Notes: generated by a model not told the origin, from the letters alone. Positions 50,823 to 60,479 are shown, counted from the stretch's first letter. The stretch: 64,000 nucleotides of DNA from Streptosporangium amethystogenes (GCF_000721075.1 NZ_JOEQ01000018.1:83396-147395), one strand, 5' to 3'. A program made the numbers and translations.

Positions 50823-53156
50823 TCAGCTGGAGACCTGCTCCGGCTGGCGGTCGCTGTTGTTCTCCTCCGTCGGGGCGATGCTCGACGAACGACGCTTGGA
50901 GATGACCACCGCGGCGACGATGACGCCCACCGCGAGCACCGTGATGCCGATGCGCAGCGCCGGGCTGTCCGCGTAGGCCACCACGGCCGGGGCGATCAGC
51001 AGCGCCACCAGGTTCATCACCTTGAGGAGCGGGTTGATCGCCGGTCCGGCGGTGTCCTTGAACGGGTCACCGACGGTGTCACCGATGATGGTGGCCTCGT
51101 GGGCCTGCGAGCCCTTGCCGCCGTGGTGACCGTCCTCGACGAGCTTCTTGGCGTTGTCCCAGGCTCCACCGGAGTTGGCCAGGAACACCGCCATGAGCGT
51201 GCCGCACGCGATGGCACCGGCCAGGAACGCGCCGAGCGGCGCGTAGCCGAGGGCGAAACCGACGGCGATCGGGGTCAGCACGGCCAGCAGGCCGGGCGTG
51301 GCCAGCTCCCGCAGCGAGTCGCGGGTGCAGATGTCCACGACCCTGCCGTAGTCGGGCAACTCCGTGCCGGCCATGATCCCCGGCTTGGTACGGAACTGCT
51401 CGCGTACCTCGAAGACCACCCGGCCGGCCGCGCGACCGACCGCCATGATCGCGAGGCCGGAGAACATGAACACCACCGCGGCACCGATGATCAGGCCGAC
51501 CAGCACGTTCGGGGAGTCGATGCTCAGGCTGAACGTGCTGAAGGAACCCAGCGCCTCCTTGACGGACGCGCCCGCCTTGACCAGCTCGCTCTCGACCGCC
51601 GTGCGGAACGCGCCGAACAGCGCGGTCGCGGCGAGCACGGCCGTGGCGATCGCAATGCCCTTGGTGATGGCCTTGGTGGTGTTTCCGACGGCGTCCAGCG
51701 AGGTGAGGACCTGGGCGCCCTCGCCCTCGACGTCGCCGGACATCTCGGCGATGCCCTGGGCGTTGTCGGAGACAGGGCCGAAGGTGTCCATCGACACGAT
51801 CACGCCGACCGTGGTCAGCAGGCCCGTGCCCGCCAGCGCCACGGCGAACAGCGCGACCGTGACGTTGCCGAAGCCCAGCAGGAACGCGCCGTAGACGGCG
51901 GCTCCGATGACCAGCGCGGAGTAGACGGCCGACTCCAGGCCGACGCTGATGCCGGACAGGATGACCGTGGCGGGACCGGTGCGGGAGCTCTCGCCGATGT
52001 CCCGCACCGGACGGCGGTTCGTCTCGGTGAAGTAGCCGGTGAGGATCTGGATGGCGCTTGCCAGCACCAGGCCGATGAGCACCGCACCGATCGCGATCAG
52101 GCGCGGGTCGGAGGTGATCGCGGCGATCTCCGGGCTCACCCCGGTCAGCCCGGAGAAGCTGGCCGGCAGGTAGAGGTAGGCCGCGACCGCGACGAGGATG
52201 GCCGAGATGGCCGCCGAGATGAAGAAGCCCCGGTTGATCGCGGCCATCGCGTTGCGGTCGCCGGCGCGCGGGGCGGTGACGAAGATGCCGATGATCGCCG
52301 TGATCACACCGATCATCGGCACGATCATCGGGAACACCAGTCCCTCGACGCCGAAGGCCACCTTGCCCAGGATCAGGCTGGCGACGAGCATGACCGCGTA
52401 GGACTCGAACAGGTCGGCGGCCATGCCCGCGCAGTCGCCCACGTTGTCGCCCACGTTGTCGGCGATGGTGGCGGCGTTGCGCGGATCGTCCTCGGGAATG
52501 CCCTGCTCGACCTTGCCGACCAGGTCGGCGCCGACGTCGGCGGCCTTGGTGAAGATGCCGCCACCGACTCGCATGAACATCGCGAGCAGCGCGGCACCGA
52601 AGCCGAAGCCCTCCAGCACGGCCGGGGCGTTGCCCCCGTAGGCGATCACCACCACGGCCGCGCCGAGAAGGCCGAGGCCAACGGTGATCATTCCGGCCAC
52701 GCCGCCGGTGCGGAAGGCGATCCGCATCGCGACCTTCTCACCCGACTCGCGGGCGGCGGCGGCGACGCGGACGTTGCCGCGGACCGCCAGCCACATGCCG
52801 ATGAATCCGGTCAGCGCGGAGAACAGCGCGCCGACGACGAAGAAAGCCGATCTGCCGATCCGCACGCCGGTCGTCTCCGCCGGGAGGAGATACAGCAGGA
52901 ACGGGATCAGGATGACGAACAGCGCGAGCGTCCGGAACTGCCGGGTAAGATACGCGGAAGCCCCTTCCTGGACGGCTCGCGCGATGTTTTGCATACGCTC
53001 GGTGCCTTGGCCGGCGGCCAGCACTTCCCGCACCAGTGTGCCGGCGACGGCGAGTGCGAGCAGGGCCACGACGGCGACCACGATCACGATGTTGAAGTGG
53101 TAGCCACTCAGGGATACCGCTGGCTCTTCGACAGCGGCGAGATGGAGCACAGACAT
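50823..53156 (-). CDS. hppA: Membrane-bound proton-translocating pyrophosphatase, K+-independent type
   Basis: Hydrolyses inorganic pyrophosphate and pumps H+ across the cytoplasmic membrane. The 777-residue protein has about 16 membrane helices. The signature DVGADLVGKVEQGIPEDDPRN-type block and NVGDNVGDCAGMAADLFE (about 210-250) carry the substrate and Mg ligands. The segment GNTTKAITKG has Lys where K+-dependent enzymes have Ala, so this is the K+-independent form. The ATG at 53156 follows GAGAG. In Streptomyces hppA also lies beside the bldG pair, as here. Confidence 0.97.
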   Translation of the reverse strand: MSVLHLAAVEEPAVSLSGYHFNIVIVVAVVALLALAVAGTLVREVLAAGQGTERMQNIARAVQEGASAYLTRQFRTLALFVILIPFLLYLLPAETTGVRIGRSAFFVVGALFSALTGFIGMWLAVRGNVRVAAAARESGEKVAMRIAFRTGGVAGMITVGLGLLGAAVVVIAYGGNAPAVLEGFGFGAALLAMFMRVGGGIFTKAADVGADLVGKVEQGIPEDDPRNAATIADNVGDNVGDCAGMAADLFESYAVMLVASLILGKVAFGVEGLVFPMIVPMIGVITAIIGIFVTAPRAGDRNAMAAINRGFFISAAISAILVAVAAYLYLPASFSGLTGVSPEIAAITSDPRLIAIGAVLIGLVLASAIQILTGYFTETNRRPVRDIGESSRTGPATVILSGISVGLESAVYSALVIGAAVYGAFLLGFGNVTVALFAVALAGTGLLTTVGVIVSMDTFGPVSDNAQGIAEMSGDVEGEGAQVLTSLDAVGNTTKAITKGIAIATAVLAATALFGAFRTAVESELVKAGASVKEALGSFSTFSLSIDSPNVLVGLIIGAAVVFMFSGLAIMAVGRAAGRVVFEVREQFRTKPGIMAGTELPDYGRVVDICTRDSLRELATPGLLAVLTPIAVGFALGYAPLGAFLAGAIACGTLMAVFLANSGGAWDNAKKLVEDGHHGGKGSQAHEATIIGDTVGDPFKDTAGPAINPLLKVMNLVALLIAPAVVAYADSPALRIGITVLAVGVIVAAVVISKRRSSSIAPTEENNSDRQPEQVSS

Positions 53157-53578
53157 CCGACTCTCCTTGGCAAGACGGGAACACGTCCTGCCCGGAGTGC
53201 GCTGCCGAGTGGTTAGACGAGCGGAGCGGCGCACATCCGGGATGGTTGGCAGTGCCGCTTCCAGTTGCAGACCCCCACGGAGGACGGCTCGCGTGCGGGC
53301 CGCTCCGAAGGATAAACCTTGGCCGGTTCCGGGAGTCTACGCAGCGAGGACGCGGATATGAAGCCTCTGCCCACGGACAATTGACGCCGAGTCCAGCATC
53401 TTTTACCGACCGACCTGCTTATAACGGCATTTCGCCTGTCACACCTACCCCGCCAGCCTCTGTTTCCCCTCAATTTCAGGTGGGAAATATCACGGTTATG
53501 TTTTGCCCAAAACTGGGCGCCCCACGACGAACAGCCGGGCGTGTCCATCTGGACACGCCCGGCTGCCGAAGTCCTCTG
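53157..53578. other. 422-bp region between hppA and the bldG operon
   Basis: No gene is seen. It holds the hppA promoter region at its left side and the perfect terminator hairpin of the bldG operon at its right end (53532-53565). Segments at 53400-53510 are A/T-richer than the surroundings. Confidence 0.55.
53532..53565 (-). terminator. Terminator of the bldG operon
   Basis: CAGCCGGGCGTGTCC (53532-53546) and GGACACGCCCGGCTG (53551-53565) are perfect 15-bp arms with a 4-nt loop, 13 nt past the stop of the anti-sigma gene. Confidence 0.85.
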
Positions 53579-54025
53579 TCAGGCCGGAGACCGGCCGTTC
53601 GTCACCGCGGGCCAGCTCATGCGGATGCACATGCCCTTCTGGCTCGGGTAGACCTGAACGTCGTCGGCCAGTCCCGCGATGACCGCGATGCCGAAACCGG
53701 CCATCAGATCATCGGGGAGTTGCCCGAACGGATCGTCGAACCCCAGGAGGCCGCGATCGTGCTCCAGCTCGTCACTGGGGGCGGAGTCGGTGACGGTCAC
53801 CTCGAAGCGCCCTGAGTCATCACGTAGCTCGATGCGGATCGGCTCTCCCGGACAGTGGAGGCGGTGTGCCTCCACGGCCCGCGAGCATGCCTCACCAACA
53901 GCGAGCCGTACCTCGTCCAGCAGTGACTCCTGCACGCCGGTGCGTCTGGCGATCGCCGTGGCGACCAGACGTGCCGTACGCACATGCGCGGGGAGAGCGC
54001 TGAACGTCAGTTCGACGGTAGCCAC
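53579..54025 (-). CDS. Anti-sigma factor, HATPase_c (RsbW/SpoIIAB-like), partner of BldG
   Basis: A 148-residue GHKL-fold protein kinase/anti-sigma factor: LVATAIARRTGVQESLLDEVRLAVGEACSRAV contains the N box, and DDPFGQLPDDLMAGFGIAVI is a variant of the nucleotide-lid motifs. In Streptomyces the gene after bldG (SCO3548) encodes such a protein; it phosphorylates BldG. A GTG at 54025 starts 2 nt after the bldG stop, so they are coupled. Confidence 0.92.
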   Translation of the reverse strand: MATVELTFSALPAHVRTARLVATAIARRTGVQESLLDEVRLAVGEACSRAVEAHRLHCPGEPIRIELRDDSGRFEVTVTDSAPSDELEHDRGLLGFDDPFGQLPDDLMAGFGIAVIAGLADDVQVYPSQKGMCIRMSWPAVTNGRSPA

Positions 54026-54027
54026 GA

Positions 54028-54378
54028 CTACTTGTCTCGACCGTGGGCTTCCTTGGCCTCGTCGACCGAGGCGTAGATACCGAAGACCTTCGTCAGCCCG
54101 GTGATCCGGAAAATCTTCAGGATGCGCTCCTGAGTGCAGACAAGCTCCAGTGAGCCATCGTGCGCCCTAACTCGCTTGAGCCCGCCGACCAGGACACCAA
54201 GGCCCGTGGAGTCAAGGAAGTCGACCTTCTCCATGTTGACGAGCAGGTGGAAATTCCCCTTGTTGACCAGGTCGATCAGGAGCTCACGCAATCTGGGCGC
54301 GGTGTAGACATCAATCTCACCCTCGACCTCAACGATGGTGAGACGGTCCTCGGAATGGTGGTCCAACTTCAGATCCAC
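54028..54378 (-). CDS. bldG: Anti-anti-sigma factor BldG (STAS domain)
   Basis: A 116-residue STAS protein that binds anti-sigma factors and is switched off by phosphorylation. [14 protein letters not shown], the phospho-site Ser57 in [20 protein letters not shown] and [16 protein letters not shown] match Streptomyces BldG almost word for word. BldG is needed there for aerial hyphae and antibiotic production. The GTG at 54378 follows GGAGG. Downstream anti-sigma gene, hppA and divergent helicase reproduce the Streptomyces order. Confidence 0.95.
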   Translation of the reverse strand: MDLKLDHHSEDRLTIVEVEGEIDVYTAPRLRELLIDLVNKGNFHLLVNMEKVDFLDSTGLGVLVGGLKRVRAHDGSLELVCTQERILKIFRITGLTKVFGIYASVDEAKEAHGRDK

Positions 54379-54550
54379 AGATCCTCCAGCGCCTTGCCTG
54401 CGAAAGTACCGATTCGAGCTTGCCCTCCTGGGACCGGATGACCCCCGGATGACAAGCCCCGACGCGCGGCATTCAACCATGCGTACGCTCAGTGTCTATA
54501 CGAAATCACGATTCCCGGCGACTCTGCCCACAGATGTGAGACTGAAACCA

Positions 54551-56884
54551 GTGACCCCGCCCTCATCCTCGCCCCTCCGGGCGGGCAACGCTCTCAATCG
54601 CCTGCTCGATGTTCCCGCACGTCGCGAGCGTGTCACCCATGTGGAGCACGTTCCCGCACGTCAGGCCGGTAGGACTCGGTGGCCGGACTGGGTTGACCAG
54701 CGATTGGTTACGCGCTGGGCGAACCGCGGCGTTTCTGGCCTGTGGCCGCATCAGGCCGAGGCCGCCGAGCTGGCCCACCGTGGCCAAAACGTGATCATCT
54801 CCACCGGGACCGCCTCGGGCAAGTCCCTCTCCTACCTGGTCCCGGCGCTTTCCGCGACGCTCGACGGCGGTACGATCCTCTACCTGTCACCCAGCAAGGC
54901 GCTGGCCGCCGACCAGCTCCGCGCGCTGCGCGAGCTCGACCCACCCGAGCTCCGCGCCGCCACCTACGACGGGGACACCTCCTTCGAGGAGCGGACCTGG
55001 GTACGCAGGCACGCCAACTACGTCCTCACCAACCCGGACATGCTCCATCGCGGCCTGCTGCCCCGTCACGCCCAGTGGTCGGCCTTCTGGCGGCGGCTCC
55101 GGATGGTCGTCGTGGACGAGTGCCACGGCTACCGAGGCGTGTTCGGCTCCCATGTCGCCCAGATCCTGCGCCGCCTGCGCCGGATCTGCGCGCGCTACGG
55201 CTCACACCCGACCTTCCTGCTCTCCTCGGCGACGGCCAGCGAGCCCGGGGTCTTCGCGAGACGTCTGACAGGCCTCCAGATGGCCGAGGTGACCACGGAC
55301 GCCTCTCCCCGAGGCTCGACCACCTTCGCACTGTGGGAGCCACCCCTGACCGATCTGCGGGGCGAGGGCGGGGCACCGGTCCGCCGCCCCGCGACCGCCG
55401 AGAGCGCGGACCTCCTGGCCGACCTCGTCGTCTCCGACGTGCGGACCCTGGCCTTCGTCCGCTCCCGGCGGGCCGCCGAGTCCGTGGCCCTCACCACGCG
55501 GGCCAGGCTTGGCGACCTCGTCGCCGACGGGAGCGTGCCCGCGGACCTGCCCGACAAGGTGGCGGCCTACCGGGCGGGCTATCTGGCCGAGGACCGCCGG
55601 GGGCTGGAGAAGGCACTGCGTTCAGGCGAGCTGCTCGGCCTGGCGACGACCAACGCCCTGGAACTCGGCGTCGACGTCTCCGGGCTGGACGCCGTGCTCA
55701 TCGCGGGGTGGCCGGGAACCCACGCCTCACTCTGGCAGCAGGCCGGACGGGCCGGAAGGGACGGGCAGGACGCGCTGGCGGTGCTGATCGCCAGGGACGA
55801 CCCGCTGGACACCTACCTCGTCCACCATCCCGAAGCCCTGTTCGGCAGGCCGGTGGAGACGATCGTGCTCGATCCCGGCAACCCGTACGTGCTGGGCCCC
55901 CACCTGTGCGCGGCGGCCGCCGAGATCCCGCTGACCCACGACGACCTGGACATCTTCGGCCCCACCAGCAAGGAGGTGCTCGCGGACCTGGTCGGTGACG
56001 GGCTGCTCAGGGAACGCGCCGCGGGCTGGTTCTGGACCAGCAGGGGACGTGCCACCGACCTCGCCGACATCCGCGGGTCGGGCGCCGCGCCGGTCCAGGT
56101 CGTCGAGATGTCCACCGGACGGCTGCTCGGCACCGTGGACGAGCCCTCGGCCCACTCCACCGTGCACACCGGAGCCGTCTACGTGCACCAGGGAGAGACG
56201 TTCCTGGTGGCCGAACTCGACCTGGAGGCGGCGGTCGCGCTGGTCGAGGCCGGGGCACCCGACTACACGACCTTCGCCAGAGATGTCACCGACATCTCGG
56301 TCATCGAATCCCTCAGCTCGCACCCCCTCGGTCCTGGAGAGCTCCACTTCGGCTCGGTGGAGGTGACCAGTCAGGTCGTGGCCTATCTCAAGCGCCGGGC
56401 CCAGAGCGGCGAGCTGATGGGCGACGAACCCCTCGACCTGCCCCCGCGCACGCTGCGGACCCGCGCCGTCTGGTGGACGCTGCCCACCTCGGCGATCATC
56501 CCCCTGATCGAGGACGGACTGGACATCGGCGGCGCCGCGCACGCGGCCGAACACGCCTCCATCGGCCTGCTGCCGCTCTTCGCGACCTGCGACCGCTGGG
56601 ACATCGGAGGCGTCTCCACCGAACTTCACGCCGACACGGGGTTGCTCACCGTCTTCGTCTACGACGGGCACGAGGGCGGCGCCGGCTTCGCCGAGCGCGG
56701 TTACGCCCGCGCGCGCGACTGGCTCACGGCCACCCGTGAGGCCATCGCCTCGTGCGAGTGCGAACGCGGCTGCCCCTCGTGCATCCAGTCCCCCAAGTGC
56801 GGCAACGGCAACGAACCCCTCGACAAGGCCGGAGCCCTTCGACTGCTGGCCGTCCTGCTCTCCTGTGACGAGCCGCGGATGTGA
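54551..56884 (+). CDS. DEAD/DEAH-box helicase with DUF1998 (MrfA/YprA/Hrq1-like)
   Basis: A 777-residue superfamily 2 helicase. Motif I is STGTASGKSLSY, motif II DECH (VVVDECHGYRG), motif III LLSSATAS and motif VI QQAGRAGRDGQ. The C-terminal DUF1998 domain ends with a four-Cys zinc site in CECERGCPSCIQSPKCG. Bacillus MrfA of this family repairs mitomycin damage with an exonuclease, and a DNA repair role is likely here too. The GTG at 54551 is a guess: in-frame ATGs at 54449 and 54479 are possible but the ribosome sites are all weak. It is divergent from bldG. Confidence 0.93.
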   Translation: MTPPSSSPLRAGNALNRLLDVPARRERVTHVEHVPARQAGRTRWPDWVDQRLVTRWANRGVSGLWPHQAEAAELAHRGQNVIISTGTASGKSLSYLVPALSATLDGGTILYLSPSKALAADQLRALRELDPPELRAATYDGDTSFEERTWVRRHANYVLTNPDMLHRGLLPRHAQWSAFWRRLRMVVVDECHGYRGVFGSHVAQILRRLRRICARYGSHPTFLLSSATASEPGVFARRLTGLQMAEVTTDASPRGSTTFALWEPPLTDLRGEGGAPVRRPATAESADLLADLVVSDVRTLAFVRSRRAAESVALTTRARLGDLVADGSVPADLPDKVAAYRAGYLAEDRRGLEKALRSGELLGLATTNALELGVDVSGLDAVLIAGWPGTHASLWQQAGRAGRDGQDALAVLIARDDPLDTYLVHHPEALFGRPVETIVLDPGNPYVLGPHLCAAAAEIPLTHDDLDIFGPTSKEVLADLVGDGLLRERAAGWFWTSRGRATDLADIRGSGAAPVQVVEMSTGRLLGTVDEPSAHSTVHTGAVYVHQGETFLVAELDLEAAVALVEAGAPDYTTFARDVTDISVIESLSSHPLGPGELHFGSVEVTSQVVAYLKRRAQSGELMGDEPLDLPPRTLRTRAVWWTLPTSAIIPLIEDGLDIGGAAHAAEHASIGLLPLFATCDRWDIGGVSTELHADTGLLTVFVYDGHEGGAGFAERGYARARDWLTATREAIASCECERGCPSCIQSPKCGNGNEPLDKAGALRLLAVLLSCDEPRM

Positions 56885-56920
56885 GGGCAGTAGATGTGAG
56901 GGCCACGGATGTGAGGGCCG
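56876..56920 (+). repeat. Three 15-bp tandem repeats across the helicase stop codon
   Basis: CGGATGTGAGGGCAG, TAGATGTGAGGGCCA and CGGATGTGAGGGCCG follow each other without gaps. The helicase TGA stop lies inside the first unit, and each unit carries the same ATGTGA, so the copies look like duplications of the gene end. Confidence 0.7.
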
Positions 56921-56973
56921 CGGAACACGTCGACGGCGGGCCGGAACGGCGGCCTGCCGGAGACTGTGACCGA

Positions 56974-59043
56974 TCAGCTCGTACCGGGGATGAAGCGATG
57001 CCCCGAGGGTGAGAGGCCATCGCGCTCTCGTCGCTCGTCCCGGTCGTCGTCGTTACGGTCCGCGTCGTTACGGTCCTCGGCCCAGAAGTCGGTCGCGCCG
57101 GGCTGCGGGCGCGCCCAGAACCCGCTGTCCTCCATGGAACGGGGCGCGGGCGGAAGGTAGTCGTCCCACCGGTCAGCCGTCCGGGCCCCGGCCTGGTCGA
57201 CATCACCGGCCTCGGAGAGCGGAGCCGCACCGGAAGCGGGATCCGCGTCCGGCCGTCCAGCGTGACCTGCCTGCCCGGTCTCCGCGTGCTCGATCTCCGC
57301 GTGCTCGGCCTCCGCGTACTCGATCTCCGCGTGCTCGGCCTCCGCGTACTCGGCCTCTGTTTGACAGGGCCCCGCCTGCTGCGTCTTCGTCTCGCGGCCG
57401 GTGGCTTTCCGAACCGAGGCCAGCCGAATCGAATCCGGCAGAACCGCGATCGACCGAACCGGGGTATCCCTGATCGAGATGCGCTGAGCCGGGACGCGCC
57501 GGACTGGAGCTGACTCGGCCGAGACGGTCCGCTCCGGCACGGGCCGATCCGAGGCGGGCCGATCCGGGGACTGCCGGGGAGAGCGGGGGCGGGCCGAACC
57601 ACGGGAATCGGGCGATGGGCTTCCGGGCGCCAGGCCGGTCTTGACCACGGCGAGGATGACCGCGGGACGCCGTGGATCGACAGTGACAGCGGTGCCGCCC
57701 TTGCCCGCCGCACCACCCCTGCCACCGGTGCCGGTCGGGCCGCTCCTGTCCGCCGTACCGCCTCGGCCTGTCGCCCTGGCGTCCCCCTTCGCGTCCCTCC
57801 CATCGAGCGACTCGGGTGCGAAGGGCACGGTCTGCCCAGCGTCCCCGCCGGCACGGTGCCTGTCTCCGCCGGTGGAGCCGTCCCCCGCGGCCAGTAGCCT
57901 GCGACGGATCCAGGCGCCACCGTGCGCGCCGAGAAGCAGCAGGACGAGAGCACCGGCGATGAAAATGCCGTACTGACTCATACCGCCGGTCGGTACGTCA
58001 GATGACCCTGCTGTGGTGTTCGTATTCAGGGCGGAGTCCGCGCCGGTCGCTCCAGGATCGGGGGCACTGTCCGCGCCTTCATTCTTCTCCCGATCGCCAC
58101 CGGCCCCCTCATTCGTCTCCTCGGCCGGTTCGGCGACCGACGAGGTGGCGTCGCCATTCTTCGCCTTTTCCGAAACCCCGGGCTTCTCCGTTGGCGCGAC
58201 CGCTGTCCCCGACGGCCGATTCGAGGCCCCCGTGGGCTTCTTCGCGGGCAACCGCGGAAGGTCGTGGACTCCGGCCTGCTTGTTCTCGCTCTTCTTGGTG
58301 TTCTGCCGACTGCCCGTGCCGCTCTGGTTCGATCCGCCCCGAGTAGCGGAACTCTCCTGGCCACCGGTTTTCCTGCCGCTCTTCGCCACCTTGGCCGCGG
58401 GCACCTTCACCGAGGCGCCGGCCGAGGTGCCTGAGGAGAGCGTGCCACCACCGCCGTTGCCGCGCAGGGCTCGCACCGTGAACCCGATCCGCTGTCCGGC
58501 CGCCTTCGCCGGAACGGCCAGGGTCGCCCTGCATGAACCGCCGGAACACGCACTGCCCACCCGCACGGACCCGACCCTGCCGGTCCGGCTCGTGGAGATC
58601 ACGTAACCCTGCAGGTCGGGCTCGGCACCCCTGCGCCATCTGACGACCACCTGCTTGCCGTACAACCGGGCGCTCACCCCGCTCGGCGTCGCCGGAGGAA
58701 CGGCCTGGACCAGGGTCTTGCTGGTCTGGTGCCACTCGGCTCCGAGCACCTTGCCCCGCTGTTCAAGCCTGATCCGATAACTGCCGTTCCGGTGATAGCG
58801 AGGATTCCAGGCATAGGAGACCTTTTGATCCCCCTTCGCCACCTGCCTGCCATTGACGAAAAGGACCGCGTCGAACAGAAGATCGACTCTGCCGGAAAGG
58901 ATCACTGTGCTGTTGGAGGTCACCCGGGACGGGACCTTCAGCCGCGCCACGGCCTGCGCCGGATTCGCGACGGTGAGCACAAAGGAGATGGATACGATCG
59001 GCGCGATCACCGCCATGGCGACAAGCCTGCGAACTGTTGTCAC
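56974..59043 (-). CDS. Fn3-domain membrane protein with long disordered cytosolic tail
   Basis: A 689-residue protein: signal peptide (about 1-32; cleavage near PAQAVA), a beta-rich region (35-115), a fibronectin type III-like domain (about 118-215; PPATPSGVSARLYG, VVVRWRRGAEPDLQGYVIS), a Ser/Thr/Gly/Lys-rich linker, one membrane helix near residue 358-378 (IFIAGALVLLLLG) and a 300-residue polar tail. The tail holds a 15-bp coding repeat (about residues 563-587, EYAEAEHAEI units). Orientation should put Fn3 outside. The GTG at 59043 follows GAGGGGA. The role is unknown; cell-envelope binding is plausible. Confidence 0.75.
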   Translation of the reverse strand: MTTVRRLVAMAVIAPIVSISFVLTVANPAQAVARLKVPSRVTSNSTVILSGRVDLLFDAVLFVNGRQVAKGDQKVSYAWNPRYHRNGSYRIRLEQRGKVLGAEWHQTSKTLVQAVPPATPSGVSARLYGKQVVVRWRRGAEPDLQGYVISTSRTGRVGSVRVGSACSGGSCRATLAVPAKAAGQRIGFTVRALRGNGGGGTLSSGTSAGASVKVPAAKVAKSGRKTGGQESSATRGGSNQSGTGSRQNTKKSENKQAGVHDLPRLPAKKPTGASNRPSGTAVAPTEKPGVSEKAKNGDATSSVAEPAEETNEGAGGDREKNEGADSAPDPGATGADSALNTNTTAGSSDVPTGGMSQYGIFIAGALVLLLLGAHGGAWIRRRLLAAGDGSTGGDRHRAGGDAGQTVPFAPESLDGRDAKGDARATGRGGTADRSGPTGTGGRGGAAGKGGTAVTVDPRRPAVILAVVKTGLAPGSPSPDSRGSARPRSPRQSPDRPASDRPVPERTVSAESAPVRRVPAQRISIRDTPVRSIAVLPDSIRLASVRKATGRETKTQQAGPCQTEAEYAEAEHAEIEYAEAEHAEIEHAETGQAGHAGRPDADPASGAAPLSEAGDVDQAGARTADRWDDYLPPAPRSMEDSGFWARPQPGATDFWAEDRNDADRNDDDRDERRERDGLSPSGHRFIPGTS
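57281..57355 (-). repeat. Five 15-bp coding repeats in the Fn3-protein tail
   Basis: Five units of the form TCCGCGT(G/A)CTCG(AT/GC)C run from 57281 to 57355, with AT and GC versions mostly alternating to give a 30-bp higher-order repeat. On the coding strand they encode A-E-(H/Y)-A-E units. Such a tract can change length by slippage without losing frame. Confidence 0.85.
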
Positions 59044-59636
59044 GCCGTTTCCCCTCGTCGAGAACCGCGCGTCATCCGGCCATCTGTCATCCGCACGGTG
59101 GTCACCCGGCGGCCGGACCGTTCCCTCCTCCCGACCGGCTCGCACCGGTCCCGCCCTCCGGCCCCTCGGTCGCGAGACCGCCCGACGATGTCGTTTGACC
59201 TGGTGATTCGCATTTCACCCTCCCCAGGCCGATCGGGAAACAGCACGGATCACCGGTAAGCGGCACCTTACGTGAGCTTTCGGACTCTTGGACACGCCGT
59301 CCAAGAAGTCGTGATTTGATTGCGACCTTGTTTCCCGGAGGCTTCGCACACCCGGTTTCCTGAAGACCTCCGTCCGCCGATTCTCGGTGTTCGTCTGTGC
59401 GGAGCAGTGATCCGCCGCATTGCCGTCGCAGCGTTCTTCTTGGCGGGAGCTCCCATTTCATCGGTGCGCACCCGATGTCCGTGGCCATGCCAAAGTGAGC
59501 CAGACCCACACGCACTTGGCTGTTGACACCCGGCCCGGATGTCTGTTCTTACCGCCCCATCCGCCCTTTGAAGCTGTACTTAACCGCTTTCCGGTCGCCC
59601 CCCATCGGATTCTTGATGTGCTTTCATCCCCCTCCG
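59044..59636. other. 593-bp gene-free region before the Fn3 gene
   Basis: No credible gene was found on either strand; open frames here lack ribosome sites and family likeness. It should contain the promoter of the Fn3-protein gene (leftward). It also holds the second TTGGAC-N5-GTCCAA palindrome (59288-59304). The right end lies downstream of the Tad-type operon and may include its transcript end. Confidence 0.5.
59288..59304. promoter_or_regulatory. Second TTGGAC-N5-GTCCAA palindrome
   Basis: TTGGAC-ACGCC-GTCCAA, flanked by C and G to give 7-bp arms, has the same half-sites and spacing as the site before the EphD-like operon (15220-15236). It lies 245 nt upstream of the Fn3-protein start. 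Confidence 0.5.
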
Positions 59637-60095
59637 TTACCGGCCTGAATCAGCGATGTGGACAGGACCGGCACGTGCCCTGGCATTGATCGCCACCTCT
59701 CCCTTCAGGGGGAGTGAGGCATCCATGGTCACCTCGATCTCCGCGATGCCGTCATTTCCCACCGAACAGCGGGTGACCCTGACCCCGTTGTCCGCAGCGA
59801 GCTGGGAGGCCCTGGCACAGCTCCGGTCCGGGTCCGCGAAGGCCAGCCGAGCGGCGGTGAGCGCGCTCAGGTCGGCGGCACTCTGCGCTCGGTGGCGCGC
59901 GACTCGGGCCGTGCCCGCGACCATGACCGCCGCCGCGACCGCGAAGAGCAGAGCCATGAGCCCGACCGTCCAGATGGTGGCCGACCCCCGCTCAGCCCCG
60001 CCGTCATCTGCATCCTGCGGGCGGGGCCTGCCCTTTGTGAGGCTGCGAGAGCGACCTGACGAGAAGCCGCTCTCCCCAGGGAGTGGAGAGGTCAT
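59637..60095 (-). CDS. TadE-like protein of the helicase/secretion neighbourhood (Rv3654c-like)
   Basis: A 152-residue protein with a cytosolic N-terminus, the segment GSATIWTVGLMALLFAVAAAVMVAG (membrane helix near 40-62) and an extracellular domain with two Cys. The GSATI start of the helix and the pattern ARVARHRAQSAADLSALTAA are typical of the TadE-like family encoded near this helicase in actinobacteria. It is probably a minor pseudopilin of a Tad system. It begins 3 nt after the TadE gene. Confidence 0.85.
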   Translation of the reverse strand: MTSPLPGESGFSSGRSRSLTKGRPRPQDADDGGAERGSATIWTVGLMALLFAVAAAVMVAGTARVARHRAQSAADLSALTAARLAFADPDRSCARASQLAADNGVRVTRCSVGNDGIAEIEVTMDASLPLKGEVAINARARAGPVHIADSGR

Positions 60096-60098
60096 GGT

Positions 60099-60479
60099 CT
60101 ACCACTCCAGTCCGGGCTCGGTGACGGAGGCGGCACTCGCGTGAACGGTGACACCTGGAAGCGAGGCGCCCCAGCGCGGCCTGACGTTCACCGACACCTC
60201 CACCCGTGCCACCTCCGCGCTTCGGGTCACCGCGACGGTCGCGCCCGCAGGAGCCACGGACAGGACGCTGCCGCGGACCCGTTCCAGCGACTCGCCACGC
60301 GAGGCGGCCCGAGCCCCGGCCCGGGCCGCGTCCACGCACTCCAGCTGTGCCTCGACCGCCGACACCGCCCACAGCCCGGCTCCCAGCACGACCAGGAGCG
60401 CGGGCAACACCGTGGCCGTCTCCGCGGTCACCGACCCCCTGGTCCGACGGGAGAAGATCGCCGTCACGGGGAGGGTCAT
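60099..60479 (-). CDS. TadE-family pseudopilin
   Basis: A 126-residue TadE-like protein (Rv3655c-like): a short basic N-terminus, then RGSVTAETATVLPALLVVLGAGLWAVS with the Glu of the pseudopilin helix, and AQLECVDAARAGARAAARG-like sequence. It overlaps the DUF4244 gene end by 4 nt. In other actinobacteria these small genes follow tadA-tadC; here those are absent. Confidence 0.88.
   Translation of the reverse strand: MTLPVTAIFSRRTRGSVTAETATVLPALLVVLGAGLWAVSAVEAQLECVDAARAGARAASRGESLERVRGSVLSVAPAGATVAVTRSAEVARVEVSVNVRPRWGASLPGVTVHASAASVTEPGLEW

Noticed and set aside
59102..59515. A 137-codon leftward frame in the region before the Fn3 gene
   Set aside because: No ribosome site, no signal or domain, and composition unlike the neighbouring genes; treated as noncoding.
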